A stretch of DNA of 64,000 bases from positions 1-64,000 of the forward strand of contig CAIZNH010000005.1 in assembly GCA_903934325.1 (NCBI GenBank), in the 5' to 3' direction. The DNA is from an uncultured Alphaproteobacteria bacterium. Its GTDB lineage: Bacteria; Pseudomonadota; Alphaproteobacteria; Sphingomonadales; Sphingomonadaceae. Under the pieces are notes generated by a model that saw only the letters and a list, made by a program, of their open reading frames with translations, did not search any database and was not told the origin of the DNA. Of the stretch, positions 46,127 through 54,837 are shown in pieces; positions within the stretch are counted from its first letter, which is position 1; every line of letters begins with the position of its first letter. The position numbers were made by a program, and so were the translations under genes.

Positions 46127-48220
46127 ATGAGCGAGACCTCGCACCCCTTTACCGATGCCCACGAGCACGGCTTCGTGCGCGTGGCGACGGCGACGCCTGC
46201 GTGTCGTCCGGCCGATGTTGCCTATAACACCGCCGGTGTGCTGGCCGAGGCGCACAAGGCCCATGCGGCCCATGTCGATCTGGTGGTCTTCCCCGAGCTG
46301 ACCTTGTCGACCTATGCGATCGACGATCTGCTGCTCCAGCACGCGCTGCTTGACCGGGTGGAACAGGCACTGGCCGAGGTGGTCGCTGCCTCGGCCGATC
46401 TCCACCCCGTGCTGGTGGTGGGCGCGCCGCTGCGGCGGGCGGACAAGCTTTATAATTGTGCGGTGGTGATCGCGGGCGGGCAGGTGCTGGGCGTTGTCCC
46501 GAAGAGCTTCCTGCCCAATTACCGCGAGTTCTACGAGAAGCGCCATTTCGCCCACGGGCGCGGGTGCACCGATCTGTGGATCGCCGTGGCGGGCGAGGAA
46601 GTGCCCTTCGGCACCGATCTGGTGTTTGCTGCGGCCAATTTGGGCGGTTTCCGTTTCGGGGTCGAAATCTGCGAGGATTTCTGGGCGCCGGTCCCGCCGG
46701 GGATGCAGACGGCCATGGCGGGCGCGCTGATCCTGTGTAACCTTTCGGCCTCGCCCGTCACCATCGGCCGCGCCGATGATCGCCACTTGCACGCCCGCTC
46801 CTCGGCTGCCCGCGCGATTGCCGCCTATGTCTATTCGGCGAGCGGCCATGGGGAGAGCACCATGGACCTCGCGTGGGACGGGCAAGGCATGATCTACGAG
46901 ATGGGCGACCTCCTCGCCCAGTCGGCGCGGTTCGACCGGACGGGCGAGCTTTGCATCGTCGATATCGACACCGAGCGGCTCGCCGCCGAGCGTCTGCGCA
47001 ACCAGACCTTCGCCGATGCCGCCGAATGGGCCGGAAGCCCTGCGGACAGCTATCGCAGGATCGTGTTCGAGCACGCCTATGTGGAAGGCGACATCGGCCT
47101 CGTCCGCCCCGTCGCGCGCTTCCCCTTCGTGCCCAGCCGGCCCGAGAAGCTCGACGAGGACTGCTACGAGGCCTTCAACATCCAGGTCGATGCGCTGATG
47201 CGGCGGATCGAATCGACCGGTGCAAAGAGCCTCGTCATCGGCATTTCGGGCGGGCTCGACAGCACCCATGCGCTGATCATCGCGGCCAAGGCGTGTGACC
47301 GGCTGAGCCTGCCCCGCACCACCATTCGCGGCTATACCATGCCGGGCTTCGGCACGTCCGAAGGCACGAAGAGCAATGCCCACCAGCTGATGGCGGCGAT
47401 GGGCATCACTGCGGACGAGATCGACATCCGTCCCGCCGCGCTCAAGATGCTAGAGGATATCGGGCACGCCTTTGCGAGCGGCGAGCCGGTGCATGATGTG
47501 ACCTTCGAGAATGTGCAGGCGGGCCTCAGAACCGATTACCTGTTCCGCCTCGCCGGCCAGCACAGCGGTTTCGTGGTCGGCACCGGTGACCTTTCCGAAC
47601 TGGCGCTCGGCTGGTGCACCTATGGCGTGGGCGATCACATGAGCCATTACGGCGTCAATGCGGGCGTGCCCAAGACGCTGATCCAGTATCTCATCCGCTG
47701 GACCATCGCTACGGGCCAGTTCGATGAGAGTTGCGCCAAGGTGCTGGCCGCGATCCTCGATACCGAAATCAGCCCCGAGCTGGTGCCGCCGGGCGCTGAC
47801 GGCCAGATGCAATCGACCGAGGCACTGGTCGGCCCCTATGAACTGAACGACTTCTTCCTCCACCACGTGATCCGCTACGGCCAGCGCCCGTCCAAGGTCG
47901 CCTTCCTTGCGTGGCACGCTTGGAAGGATGCCGGACAGGGGCTGTGGCCTGCGGGCTTTCCGGACACGAAGAAGAACGCCTACACGCTCGCGCAGATCGC
48001 GCACTGGCTCGACCGGTTCTGCGCGCGCTTCTTCGGCTTTTCACAGTTCAAGCGTTCGGCGCTGCCCAACGGGCCCAAGGTCTCCTCGGCCGGCGCCTTG
48101 AGCCCGCGCGGGGACTGGCGCGCGCCGTCCGACGCGGTTGCGACCGTGTGGCGCGAAGAGCTGCGCGGCAGCCTGCCCGCCGATATCGCCAGCGAGGTTT
48201 ACGGCGACACATACCCGTAA
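46127..48220 (+). CDS. nadE: Glutamine-dependent NAD+ synthase
   Basis: 697 residues with an N-terminal nitrilase-type glutaminase domain (catalytic E in FPELTLSTYA, K in VPKSFLPNYREFYEKRHF, C in VEICEDFWAP) and a C-terminal ATP-dependent NAD synthase domain with the P-loop SGGLDSTHAL. It amidates nicotinate adenine dinucleotide using ammonia channelled from glutamine. The stop TAA overlaps the next start by one base (TAATG). Confidence 0.95.
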   Translation: MSETSHPFTDAHEHGFVRVATATPACRPADVAYNTAGVLAEAHKAHAAHVDLVVFPELTLSTYAIDDLLLQHALLDRVEQALAEVVAASADLHPVLVVGAPLRRADKLYNCAVVIAGGQVLGVVPKSFLPNYREFYEKRHFAHGRGCTDLWIAVAGEEVPFGTDLVFAAANLGGFRFGVEICEDFWAPVPPGMQTAMAGALILCNLSASPVTIGRADDRHLHARSSAARAIAAYVYSASGHGESTMDLAWDGQGMIYEMGDLLAQSARFDRTGELCIVDIDTERLAAERLRNQTFADAAEWAGSPADSYRRIVFEHAYVEGDIGLVRPVARFPFVPSRPEKLDEDCYEAFNIQVDALMRRIESTGAKSLVIGISGGLDSTHALIIAAKACDRLSLPRTTIRGYTMPGFGTSEGTKSNAHQLMAAMGITADEIDIRPAALKMLEDIGHAFASGEPVHDVTFENVQAGLRTDYLFRLAGQHSGFVVGTGDLSELALGWCTYGVGDHMSHYGVNAGVPKTLIQYLIRWTIATGQFDESCAKVLAAILDTEISPELVPPGADGQMQSTEALVGPYELNDFFLHHVIRYGQRPSKVAFLAWHAWKDAGQGLWPAGFPDTKKNAYTLAQIAHWLDRFCARFFGFSQFKRSALPNGPKVSSAGALSPRGDWRAPSDAVATVWREELRGSLPADIASEVYGDTYP

Positions 48221-49113
48221 TGCGCGGCGGGGTTCCCCTTTCCGCGCTCGGGATCATGCTGTTCTGCAATGTCACCTGGGCGATGAATGTCGTGGTCTCC
48301 AAGATCGCGGTCTCGACGCTCGGCCTGCCGCCGCTGTTCTACACCGTGCTGCGTTCGGCGATGGTGCTGGCGGTGCTGTTCCCGCTGCTGCGCCATGTGC
48401 CGCAGCGGCTGGGGCTGGTGCTGGTGATCGGCTTTGCGATCACGGGGGGGAGTTTCGGGCTGCAATTCGTCGGCCTGCAAACCGCAAGCCCCTCCGCTGT
48501 CGGGATCGTCAGCCTCTCGGGCGCGCCGCTCACCGTGCTCTTCGCGATCCTGTTTCTGGGCGAGGAGGTGCGCTGGCGGCGTGGCCTCGGCATGGCGCTG
48601 GCGCTGGGCGGGGTGGGCCTTGCCATCGGCGCGCCATCGGGCAGCAATGATCCGGCGGGCCTCGCTTTTGCCTTTGCGGGCGTGTTCATCGGGGCCTTCG
48701 CCTCGGTCTTCGTCAAGCGGCTCGATATCGGCGCGGTCGCCTTGCAGGGCTGGGCAGCGGTGGGCACGCTGATCGTGATGATCCCGGCCACGCTGCTGCT
48801 CGAAACCGGGCAGATCGCCGTGGTCGAAGCCGCACCGCTCGGTGTTGCGGCTTGCGTGCTGTTTTCAGGCGTCGTGGTCTCTGTCGGCGCGCATTCGGCC
48901 TATTTCCGCCTGTTCCAGACCTATGATGCCAACCTCATCGTGCCGCTGACCCTGCTCACCCCGCTGCTCACCATCGGCTTTGGCGCATGGCTGACGGGGG
49001 ACGAGATCGGCTGGTCGCTGATCCTTGGTGGCACCATGGCGCTGATGGGCGTGGCGATCATCGTCATCCGCCCGAGCCGTACGATCTTCAAGCCGAACCT
49101 GGTGCGTCCGTAG
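48220..49113 (+). CDS. EamA/DMT-family transporter
   Basis: 297 residues with ten hydrophobic segments in two EamA repeats; each begins with the usual small-residue-rich helix (LSALGIMLFCNVTWAMNVVVSK; AFAFAGVFIGAFASVFVK). Such proteins export metabolites or amino acids across the inner membrane. It is translationally linked to nadE through the TAATG overlap; no functional tie is known. Substrate unknown. Confidence 0.88.
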   Translation: MRGGVPLSALGIMLFCNVTWAMNVVVSKIAVSTLGLPPLFYTVLRSAMVLAVLFPLLRHVPQRLGLVLVIGFAITGGSFGLQFVGLQTASPSAVGIVSLSGAPLTVLFAILFLGEEVRWRRGLGMALALGGVGLAIGAPSGSNDPAGLAFAFAGVFIGAFASVFVKRLDIGAVALQGWAAVGTLIVMIPATLLLETGQIAVVEAAPLGVAACVLFSGVVVSVGAHSAYFRLFQTYDANLIVPLTLLTPLLTIGFGAWLTGDEIGWSLILGGTMALMGVAIIVIRPSRTIFKPNLVRP

Positions 49114-49179
49114 CGCAGGCCGGCTGCGCGTTTGCCATCGGCTGATAAAGGCCTATCATCGCCGCGGGGGACATTGGCG

Positions 49180-50523
49180 ATGGATCACGCGGACAGCGGG
49201 CTTGTTCTGGAGCGCAGCCGGGCCTTGCGGCTGTTCACGCTCTTCATCCTCTATGTCGGGCAGGGCATGCCGATCGGGCTGTTCTTCTTTGCGGTCCCGG
49301 CATGGATGGCTTCCAATGGTGCGAGCGCGGCCGAGGTCGGCTCGGTCTCGGCGCTCACGGCTCTGCCATGGTCACTGAAGCTGGTGAACGGCTTCATCAT
49401 GGACCGCTACACCTTCCTTGCGATGGGCCGCCGCCGGGCATGGATCCTGTCCGCGCAGAGCGTCATGATCGCCTGCCTCGTCGCTGCCGCACTGATCAAT
49501 CCTGCGGTCGGCGATGTCGCGATCCTCGGCGCAATCGGCTTTACGGTGAACCTTGCGACCACCTTCCAGGATGTCGCGGTTGACGGGCTTGCGGTCGATA
49601 TCATGAGCGAGGACGAGCGGGCGCGCGGCAGCGGCATGATGTTCGGCGGGCAATCGATCGGTGTTGCCACCGCGACCGCGCTGTGTGGCTTCGTGATCGA
49701 GGATTACGGCGCGCCCACCGCCTACCTGATTGTCGCTGCGCTGATCTGCGCGCTCTCGCTCTACCTTGCGGTTGTGCGCGAGCGGGTGGGCGAGCGGCGT
49801 CTGCCGTGGAGCGCGGGCAGTGCCAATCCGCGCAATCTCGAAATCCAGCTTGCGGCGTGGTGGCCGCTCCTCAAGACGACCCTTGTGGCGCTCACCCGCC
49901 CGGTCAGCATGCTGTTTCTGCCGGTGCTGCTGGGGCGCGGAACTCTCTATGGCGCTGCGAGCGGTGCGGGGCCGCTGATCGGTGCCAATTACGCCGGTCT
50001 TGGCACCGCCCAGATCGCCTCGCTCACCGCCATGGCAGGGCTTGTGGCGGGCGTGCTGTGCATGACGCTGGGCGGCTGGCTGGGTGACCGTTTCGGCGCC
50101 AAGCGCATCGCGATTCTGTGGCTCGGCGTCGGCCTTGTCATGCTGGCGGGCATGTATTGGGGCGAGCCCTATTGGAGCGACCCGCGGGTGGTGGCGGCCT
50201 TCATCTTTGCGTGGGTCTCGCTCGACATGCTGCTGACCGTGGCGCTGCTGCCGATCCCGATGCGACTATGCGATCCCAAGGTCGCCGCAACCCAGTTCAC
50301 GATCTACATGGCGGTCTCGAATTTCGGGATTTCCTTCGGCGCCTTCATGCTCGGCAAGACCGACATGATGGGCGGGCTGTCGTCGATTTTCCTGGTGGTG
50401 GGCGGGGGCTATCTGGTGGCGCTGGGGCTGATGCTGATCGTGAAGTTTCCACGCCGCCCGGAATATTACGCGCGTGCGGCCCGCACCGCCATGGTGCTCG
50501 ATACCGCCGCGCCGACGGGGTAG
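49180..50523 (+). CDS. AmpG-like MFS transporter
   Basis: 447 residues with about 12 membrane helices and the AmpG/PAT-type loop DRYTFLAMGRRRAWIL after helix 2, and QDVAVDGLAVDIMSEDERARGSGMM in the middle, also typical of that group. AmpG imports muropeptides for cell-wall recycling; other members import different solutes, so the substrate is only suggested. The ATG at 49180 lies behind cggggga; the frame runs to 49132. Confidence 0.83.
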   Translation: MDHADSGLVLERSRALRLFTLFILYVGQGMPIGLFFFAVPAWMASNGASAAEVGSVSALTALPWSLKLVNGFIMDRYTFLAMGRRRAWILSAQSVMIACLVAAALINPAVGDVAILGAIGFTVNLATTFQDVAVDGLAVDIMSEDERARGSGMMFGGQSIGVATATALCGFVIEDYGAPTAYLIVAALICALSLYLAVVRERVGERRLPWSAGSANPRNLEIQLAAWWPLLKTTLVALTRPVSMLFLPVLLGRGTLYGAASGAGPLIGANYAGLGTAQIASLTAMAGLVAGVLCMTLGGWLGDRFGAKRIAILWLGVGLVMLAGMYWGEPYWSDPRVVAAFIFAWVSLDMLLTVALLPIPMRLCDPKVAATQFTIYMAVSNFGISFGAFMLGKTDMMGGLSSIFLVVGGGYLVALGLMLIVKFPRRPEYYARAARTAMVLDTAAPTG

Positions 50524-50550
50524 GGTCGGCGCAGCGGCCTCGGGGCCGGA

Positions 50551-51147
50551 TCAGGCCGCCAGCTGTGTCGCGGCCTCCTGCGCTGCGGCGATTTTCGCTG
50601 CGCCGTCCTGCCCCATGATCCCGTCGGCGGCGATCACCTCGACATCGCTGATGCCGATGAAGCCGAGGAAGAAGGTCAGCCAGCGGCTCATGAAGTCGAA
50701 CTCGGCCCCCACCGGCGTGCCGCCCGTGGCGATGGCGAGATAGGCTGTCTTGCCCGTCAGTAGGCCTTCGGGGCCGGTGGGGGTGTAGCGGAAGGTGGTG
50801 CCGGCGCGCGCGACAAGATCGGCCCAGGCCTTGAGGCTCGCGGGCGGGCCGAAATTATAGACGGGGCTGGCGATGACGATGGTGTCGGCGGCTTGCAATT
50901 CGGCGATCAGCGTGTCGGCGATGGCGGCCAGATCGGCCTGCTCGGCCGTCCGCTCGGCCGCAGAGGTGAGGCCCGCGGCAAAGCGCTCGGCGCTCACGTA
51001 GGGCAGATCATTGGCCGCCAGATCCCGGGTGGTGACACTTGCACCGGTCTTCGCGGCAAGACCTTCGACCAGACGCTGGCCGATCCCGCGCGAGATGCTT
51101 TCGGCGTCGGAGCGGATGCTGGCGGTGATGTAGAGAATGTTGCTCAT
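50551..51147 (-). CDS. azoR: FMN-dependent NADH-azoreductase
   Basis: 198 residues of the flavodoxin-like AzoR fold, with the FMN phosphate loop TASIRSDAESISRG and the isoalloxazine-site SPVYNFGPPASLKAWADLVARAGTTF. These enzymes reduce quinones and azo compounds by two-electron transfer. It is downstream of the pirin gene on the same strand, with a GC-rich hairpin in the 72-base gap, and the pair is divergent from a LysR regulator. Confidence 0.93.
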   Translation of the reverse strand: MSNILYITASIRSDAESISRGIGQRLVEGLAAKTGASVTTRDLAANDLPYVSAERFAAGLTSAAERTAEQADLAAIADTLIAELQAADTIVIASPVYNFGPPASLKAWADLVARAGTTFRYTPTGPEGLLTGKTAYLAIATGGTPVGAEFDFMSRWLTFFLGFIGISDVEVIAADGIMGQDGAAKIAAAQEAATQLAA

Positions 51148-51173
51148 TGCACATGTCCTTGAAAGAGAGGGGT

Positions 51174-51212
51174 GGAGCCGGCCGGGGAGAGGAGGGGGAA
51201 CCGGCCGGCTCC
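51174..51212. repeat. Strong intercistronic hairpin between pirin and azoR
   Basis: GGAGCCGGCCGG and CCGGCCGGCTCC form a perfect 12-base stem around a purine-rich 15-base loop. There is no T-run on the minus strand, so it is more likely an mRNA-stability or partial-attenuation element than a full terminator. Confidence 0.6.
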
Positions 51213-51219
51213 GGGGGGA

Positions 51220-51921
51220 TCAGGCCGCGTCGACCAGCACGACTTCGCTGTCTTCGAGCGCGGTGATGGTGACTTCGGCGAGGTTGGTGATCGCCACCCC
51301 GTCGCGGGCGACAGCCTCGACTTCGCCGATCTTCACCCGGCCCGTGGCGGGCACGAGGTAGAGGTGGCGATCGGCGCTGCGGGGCGTGTAGGTCACGCTC
51401 TCGCCCGCCAGAAGCGTCGCGCCCAGCACGCGGGCATCGGCGCGGATCGGCAAGGCATCATCGTCGTTGGCGACACCGCTGGCGAGCGGCACGAAGGCCC
51501 CCGCACGGCTTTCCTTGGGGAACTGGCGTGCGCCCCAGCTTGGTTCACCGCCGCGGGTTTCGGGGATGATCCAGATCTGGAAGATCCGGGTCTCCTCGCC
51601 TTCGAGATTGTATTCCGAATGGCGCACGCCGCTGCCGGCGCTCATCACCTGCACATCGCCCGCTTCGGTGCGGCCTTCATTGCCCATGGAATCGCGGTGC
51701 GTGATGGCGCCGGCGCGGACATAGGTGATGATCTCCATGTCGGAATGCGGGTGGGTCGGAAAACCCGTGCCCGGTGCGATGGCATCATCGTTCCAGACCC
51801 TGAGCGCGCCCCAGTGGACGCGGGCGGGATCGTGGTAATTGGCGAAACAGAAGTGGTGACGCGCATCGAGCCAGCCATGGTTGGCCGCGCCGAGGGTGTG
51901 GAAGGGACGAAGTTCGATCAT
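51220..51921 (-). CDS. Pirin-family protein (YhaK/quercetinase-like)
   Basis: 233 residues forming two cupin barrels. The N-terminal one has the metal ligands in THPHSDMEIITYV and GSGVRHSEYN (three histidines and a glutamate). YhaK-type pirins are redox-sensitive and some cleave quercetin. Operon with azoR downstream and a divergent LysR gene suggests a response to electrophilic quinones or phenolics, as in other pirin-azoreductase pairs; this is inferred from context. Confidence 0.9.
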   Translation of the reverse strand: MIELRPFHTLGAANHGWLDARHHFCFANYHDPARVHWGALRVWNDDAIAPGTGFPTHPHSDMEIITYVRAGAITHRDSMGNEGRTEAGDVQVMSAGSGVRHSEYNLEGEETRIFQIWIIPETRGGEPSWGARQFPKESRAGAFVPLASGVANDDDALPIRADARVLGATLLAGESVTYTPRSADRHLYLVPATGRVKIGEVEAVARDGVAITNLAEVTITALEDSEVVLVDAA

Positions 51922-51997
51922 GTCGTATCTCCTGTCTGGTTGAGGCGGAGATAGGCTGACAGAGGTAAACGGATAAGAGCGATAAAACTTGCCAAGA

Positions 51998-52016
51998 TGT
52001 TCGGATTATCCGAACA
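51998..52016. promoter_or_regulatory. LysR-type operator between pirin-azoR and the divergent LysR gene
   Basis: TGTTCGGATTATCCGAACA is a perfect palindrome with 8-base arms and a 3-base centre, and it contains the T-N11-A core (TCGGATTATCCGA) of LysR binding sites. It lies 77 bases from the pirin start and 115 bases from the LysR start. Confidence 0.75.
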
Positions 52017-52050
52017 AACAGGAATGATGACGGCCATTCCTAGCCATTCC

Positions 52051-52116
52051 CCGTTCGCCTCGAGCGCAGTCGAGAGGCACATGCACTGGTGTCTCGACTG
52101 CGCTCGACACGAACGG
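52051..52116. repeat. Inverted pair of small hairpin repeats
   Basis: Two arms at 52051-52078 and 52089-52116 are inverted copies of CCGTTCG..CTCGAGCGCAGTCGAG with matched changes at the stem base (CC/GG in one, GTG/CAC in the other). Each arm also folds on itself. The sequence resembles the short palindromic intergenic repeats common in sphingomonad genomes. It lies in the presumed leader of the LysR gene. Confidence 0.7.
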
Positions 52117-52130
52117 CTTGATGCTTGCCC

Positions 52131-53024
52131 ATGAAGCTCGGTGAACCCACGCTCGATCAATTGCGCATCTTCATCGCCGTCGCCGAACACGGCAGCTTCG
52201 GTGGCGCGGCCCGGGCGAGCGGGCGGGCGGTCTCGGCGATTTCCTATGGCATTGCCCAGCTGGAGGCGGCGCTCGCGCTCACCCTGTTCGACCGCGAAGG
52301 CTCGCGCCGACCGGTGCTGACCGCGGCAGGCGAGGGCCTGCTGGCCGAAGCACGCTCGGTGGCTGACGGAGTGGATGCCCTGCTCGCCAAGGCGCGCTCG
52401 CTCCATGCCGGGCAGGAGCCGTCGCTGACGCTCGTGATCGACGTCATGGTGCCAAGCGAGGTCACCGCGCAGGTGCTGGGCGCCTTCCGCCAGATGTTCC
52501 CGACCTGCGCGCTCACGCTCCGGATCGAAGGGCTGGGGGCGGTGGCGGCCTGTCTGATCGGGGGCGGGGCAGACCTTGCGATTGGCGGGCCGGTGATCGG
52601 CGACCAGCCCTCGCTTGAACGCCAGGCGGTGGGCGCGGTCGATCTGATCCCCGTCGCCGCCCCCTTCCACCCCCTCGCGCGGGCAGGCGTGGCTCCGGGC
52701 GAAAGCCGCCGTCACCTGCAACTCGTCCTCACCGACCGATCACCTCTGACTGAGGGCCGCGAGTTTTCCGTCCTCAGCCCGCTGACATGGCGGCTGGGGG
52801 ATCTGGGCGCCAAGCATGCGCTCCTGAAGGAGGGGCTGGGCTGGGGCAATATGCCGCGCGGCATGGTGGCGGGCGATCTGGCGAGCGGAGCGCTGGTGGA
52901 GCTCGATCTGCCGGAGAAACCCGGCGCGCATTACACCTTGAATGCCCTGTGGCGGCGCGACACGCGGCTCGGCCCTGCGGCAAGCTGGCTGGTCGATGCG
53001 TTCCGGGAGAGGCTGGGGGGCTAG
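52131..53024 (+). CDS. LysR-family transcriptional regulator
   Basis: 297 residues: winged helix-turn-helix (TLDQLRIFIAVAEHGSFGGAARASGRAVSAISYGIAQLE) and a LysR substrate-binding domain. It is divergent from the pirin-azoR operon, with a T-N11-A palindrome between, so it most likely controls that operon and itself in response to quinone-like or oxidative signals. The helix-turn-helix is a little unusual in having AVSAIS where SxAAVS is common. The ATG at 52131 is preferred to the TTG 6 bases upstream. Its end overlaps that of the convergent GST gene. Confidence 0.9.
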   Translation: MKLGEPTLDQLRIFIAVAEHGSFGGAARASGRAVSAISYGIAQLEAALALTLFDREGSRRPVLTAAGEGLLAEARSVADGVDALLAKARSLHAGQEPSLTLVIDVMVPSEVTAQVLGAFRQMFPTCALTLRIEGLGAVAACLIGGGADLAIGGPVIGDQPSLERQAVGAVDLIPVAAPFHPLARAGVAPGESRRHLQLVLTDRSPLTEGREFSVLSPLTWRLGDLGAKHALLKEGLGWGNMPRGMVAGDLASGALVELDLPEKPGAHYTLNALWRRDTRLGPAASWLVDAFRERLGG

Positions 53025-53650
53025 GGCCCGAACAGCACCGGCGCGTCGCCTTCCTGCCAGACAGCGAACTTGGGCATGACGGCCGCGAACAGCTCGGAGG
53101 CGAGCAGGGTGTCGAGCCAGAATTGCAAGCGGGGCAAGCCTTGCGCGGCGAACCATGCCGGGTCAATCGCGGTGAACTGGCGGATGAAGGGGACAACCGC
53201 GATATCGGTAAGCGTGCGGGTTTCCCCGCATAGGAAAGGCGCATCGGCCAGCCGCTCTTCCAGCGGTGCGAGCAGGGCGAGGGCAACCGCGCGGTGATCG
53301 GTCACGCCGTCCTCGTCATAGCGCCCGGGATATTTCGCGCGGTCGAGGTGGTGCTTGAACGGCCCGTCATTGGTGGCGATCAGCGCTGCATCATCGCCTG
53401 CCAGCCAGCCCTCGGGATCGCTCTGGGCCAAAGCCCAGCGCATGATGTCGAGGCTCTGGTCGATCACTTGTCCGTCGGGAAGCACCAGCACCGGCACGGT
53501 CGCCTTGGGGCTGGCTGCAATCAGCGCGGGCGGCTTGGCGGCGAGCTTTACCTCGCGCAAGGTCACCGTCACGCCCGCCGCCTACAGCGCCATGCGCGCC
53601 CGCATCGCATAGGGGCAGCGGCGGAAGGAATAGAGAACGGGCAGGCTCAC
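53021..53650 (-). pseudogene. Glutathione S-transferase-like gene with in-frame amber codon
   Basis: From a GTG at 53650 (GTGA overlap with the trhO stop) the frame reads [21 protein letters not shown], the thioredoxin-fold start of a GST, then meets TAG at 53584-53582, and continues in the same frame AAGVTVTLREVKLAAKPP to a normal end at 53021, 209 residues in all. The residues after the stop include the glutathione-site TVPVLVLPDGQVIDQSLDIM and a complete helical domain. Internal starts such as GTG 53572 would miss the active-site segment. A single C or A to T change would explain it. Confidence 0.8.
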
Positions 53651-54477
53651 GGCGCGTCGTTGGCTGGCCCGCACACCGGACAGGCCTCGCCCAGCGGGAA
53701 GGGCCGCCCGCAAGGCTGGCAGCGGGTGTGGGTGCCTTGGGCAAGCCCGTGGCCGAGGCTCACGCGCTCGTCGAAGACGAAGCATTCGCCCTCCCACAGG
53801 GATTGGTCTTCAGGCACTTGTTCGAGATATTTGAGTATCCCGCCCTTGAGGTGATAGACCTCCTCGACGCCTTCGGACCGCAGGAAGCTGGTCGATTTCT
53901 CGCAGCGGATGCCGCCGGTGCAGAACATGGCGACCTTTGTTTTCCCCGCCAGCAGTTCCTCGCGGTTGTCGCGGAACCATGCGGGAAAATCGCGGAAAGA
54001 CGGCGTCGCCGGATCGACCGCGCCCGCGAAACTGCCGATCGCGACTTCGTAGTCGTTGCGGGTGTCGATCACGAGTGTATCAGGGTCCGCGATCAGCGCG
54101 TTCCAGTCATGCGGATCGACATAGGTGCCCGCGACGAGCGTCGGGTCGATATCGGGCTCGCCCATGGTGACGATCTCGCGCTTTACCCGCACCTTCATCC
54201 GGCCGAAGGGCATTTCGGGCGCGTCCGAGAACTTCACGTCGAGGCTCTCGCAGCCCGGCAGCGCGCGGATATGGACGAGGACGGCTTCCAGCCCCTCCGC
54301 GGAGCCCGCAATCGTCCCGTTGATCCCCTCGCGCGCCAGCAACAGCGTGCCCTTGATCTCCGCCAAATCGCACGCGGCGAGCAGGGGCGCGCGCAGAGCC
54401 TCGGGATCGTCAAACCGCGTGAACTGGTAGAGCGCGGCGACTATGATGCCGGACGCGGCGTGAAGGTCGGCGGTCAC
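53647..54477 (-). CDS. trhO: tRNA uridine(34) hydroxylase TrhO (rhodanese-like)
   Basis: 276 residues: N-terminal acylphosphatase-like UPF0176 region with [18 protein letters not shown], a rhodanese domain with the catalytic cysteine in [13 protein letters not shown], and a C-terminal pair of CxxC motifs ([13 protein letters not shown]) that may bind zinc. TrhO makes 5-hydroxyuridine at the wobble position with O2. The GTG start overlaps the stop of the small upstream gene by 4 bases, and the stop overlaps the GST start, so three genes are coupled. Confidence 0.92.
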   Translation of the reverse strand: MTADLHAASGIIVAALYQFTRFDDPEALRAPLLAACDLAEIKGTLLLAREGINGTIAGSAEGLEAVLVHIRALPGCESLDVKFSDAPEMPFGRMKVRVKREIVTMGEPDIDPTLVAGTYVDPHDWNALIADPDTLVIDTRNDYEVAIGSFAGAVDPATPSFRDFPAWFRDNREELLAGKTKVAMFCTGGIRCEKSTSFLRSEGVEEVYHLKGGILKYLEQVPEDQSLWEGECFVFDERVSLGHGLAQGTHTRCQPCGRPFPLGEACPVCGPANDAP

Positions 54478-54833
54478 CGATCACCCACTCGCGCATCCGG
54501 GCACACGATCGAGGCAAGCATAAAGCTGGTCCCGCGTCGTTCCAACGCGACCCGACTTCCGATCTCGCAGCCTTGATCATCTCTGTCGCCGAGCGGAAGG
54601 AATCGCGCCGACCCGTCCGGTAGCGCGACTAGAATCGAGCGCCCTTCAGCCAGGCGGCGGCCCGATCCAATTACGGTCTTGATAAGCCTGCCATGCACAA
54701 TTTCGGGCTTCTGTTTGCGCATTTCTGTGGTGCGGTATTCGGACAGCACCCGCAGCCCCGCCATTCCCAGGGCGAGAACAGCAGCCACCACTATAGCCTC
54801 GCGCCACCAAGGTTTGCGTAACGGCTTTACCAC
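54474..54833 (-). CDS. Small membrane-anchored protein of unknown function
   Basis: 119 residues with a basic N-terminus (KPLRKPWWR), one membrane helix ([19 protein letters not shown]) and a soluble C-terminal beta-rich part with two cysteines (DQGCEIG, ASIVCPD). It starts with GTG 5 bases after ilvE and overlaps trhO by 4 bases. I do not recognise the family; it is probably anchored in the inner membrane with the C-terminus outside. Confidence 0.65.
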   Translation of the reverse strand: MVKPLRKPWWREAIVVAAVLALGMAGLRVLSEYRTTEMRKQKPEIVHGRLIKTVIGSGRRLAEGRSILVALPDGSARFLPLGDRDDQGCEIGSRVALERRGTSFMLASIVCPDARVGDR

Positions 54834-54837
54834 GGGT

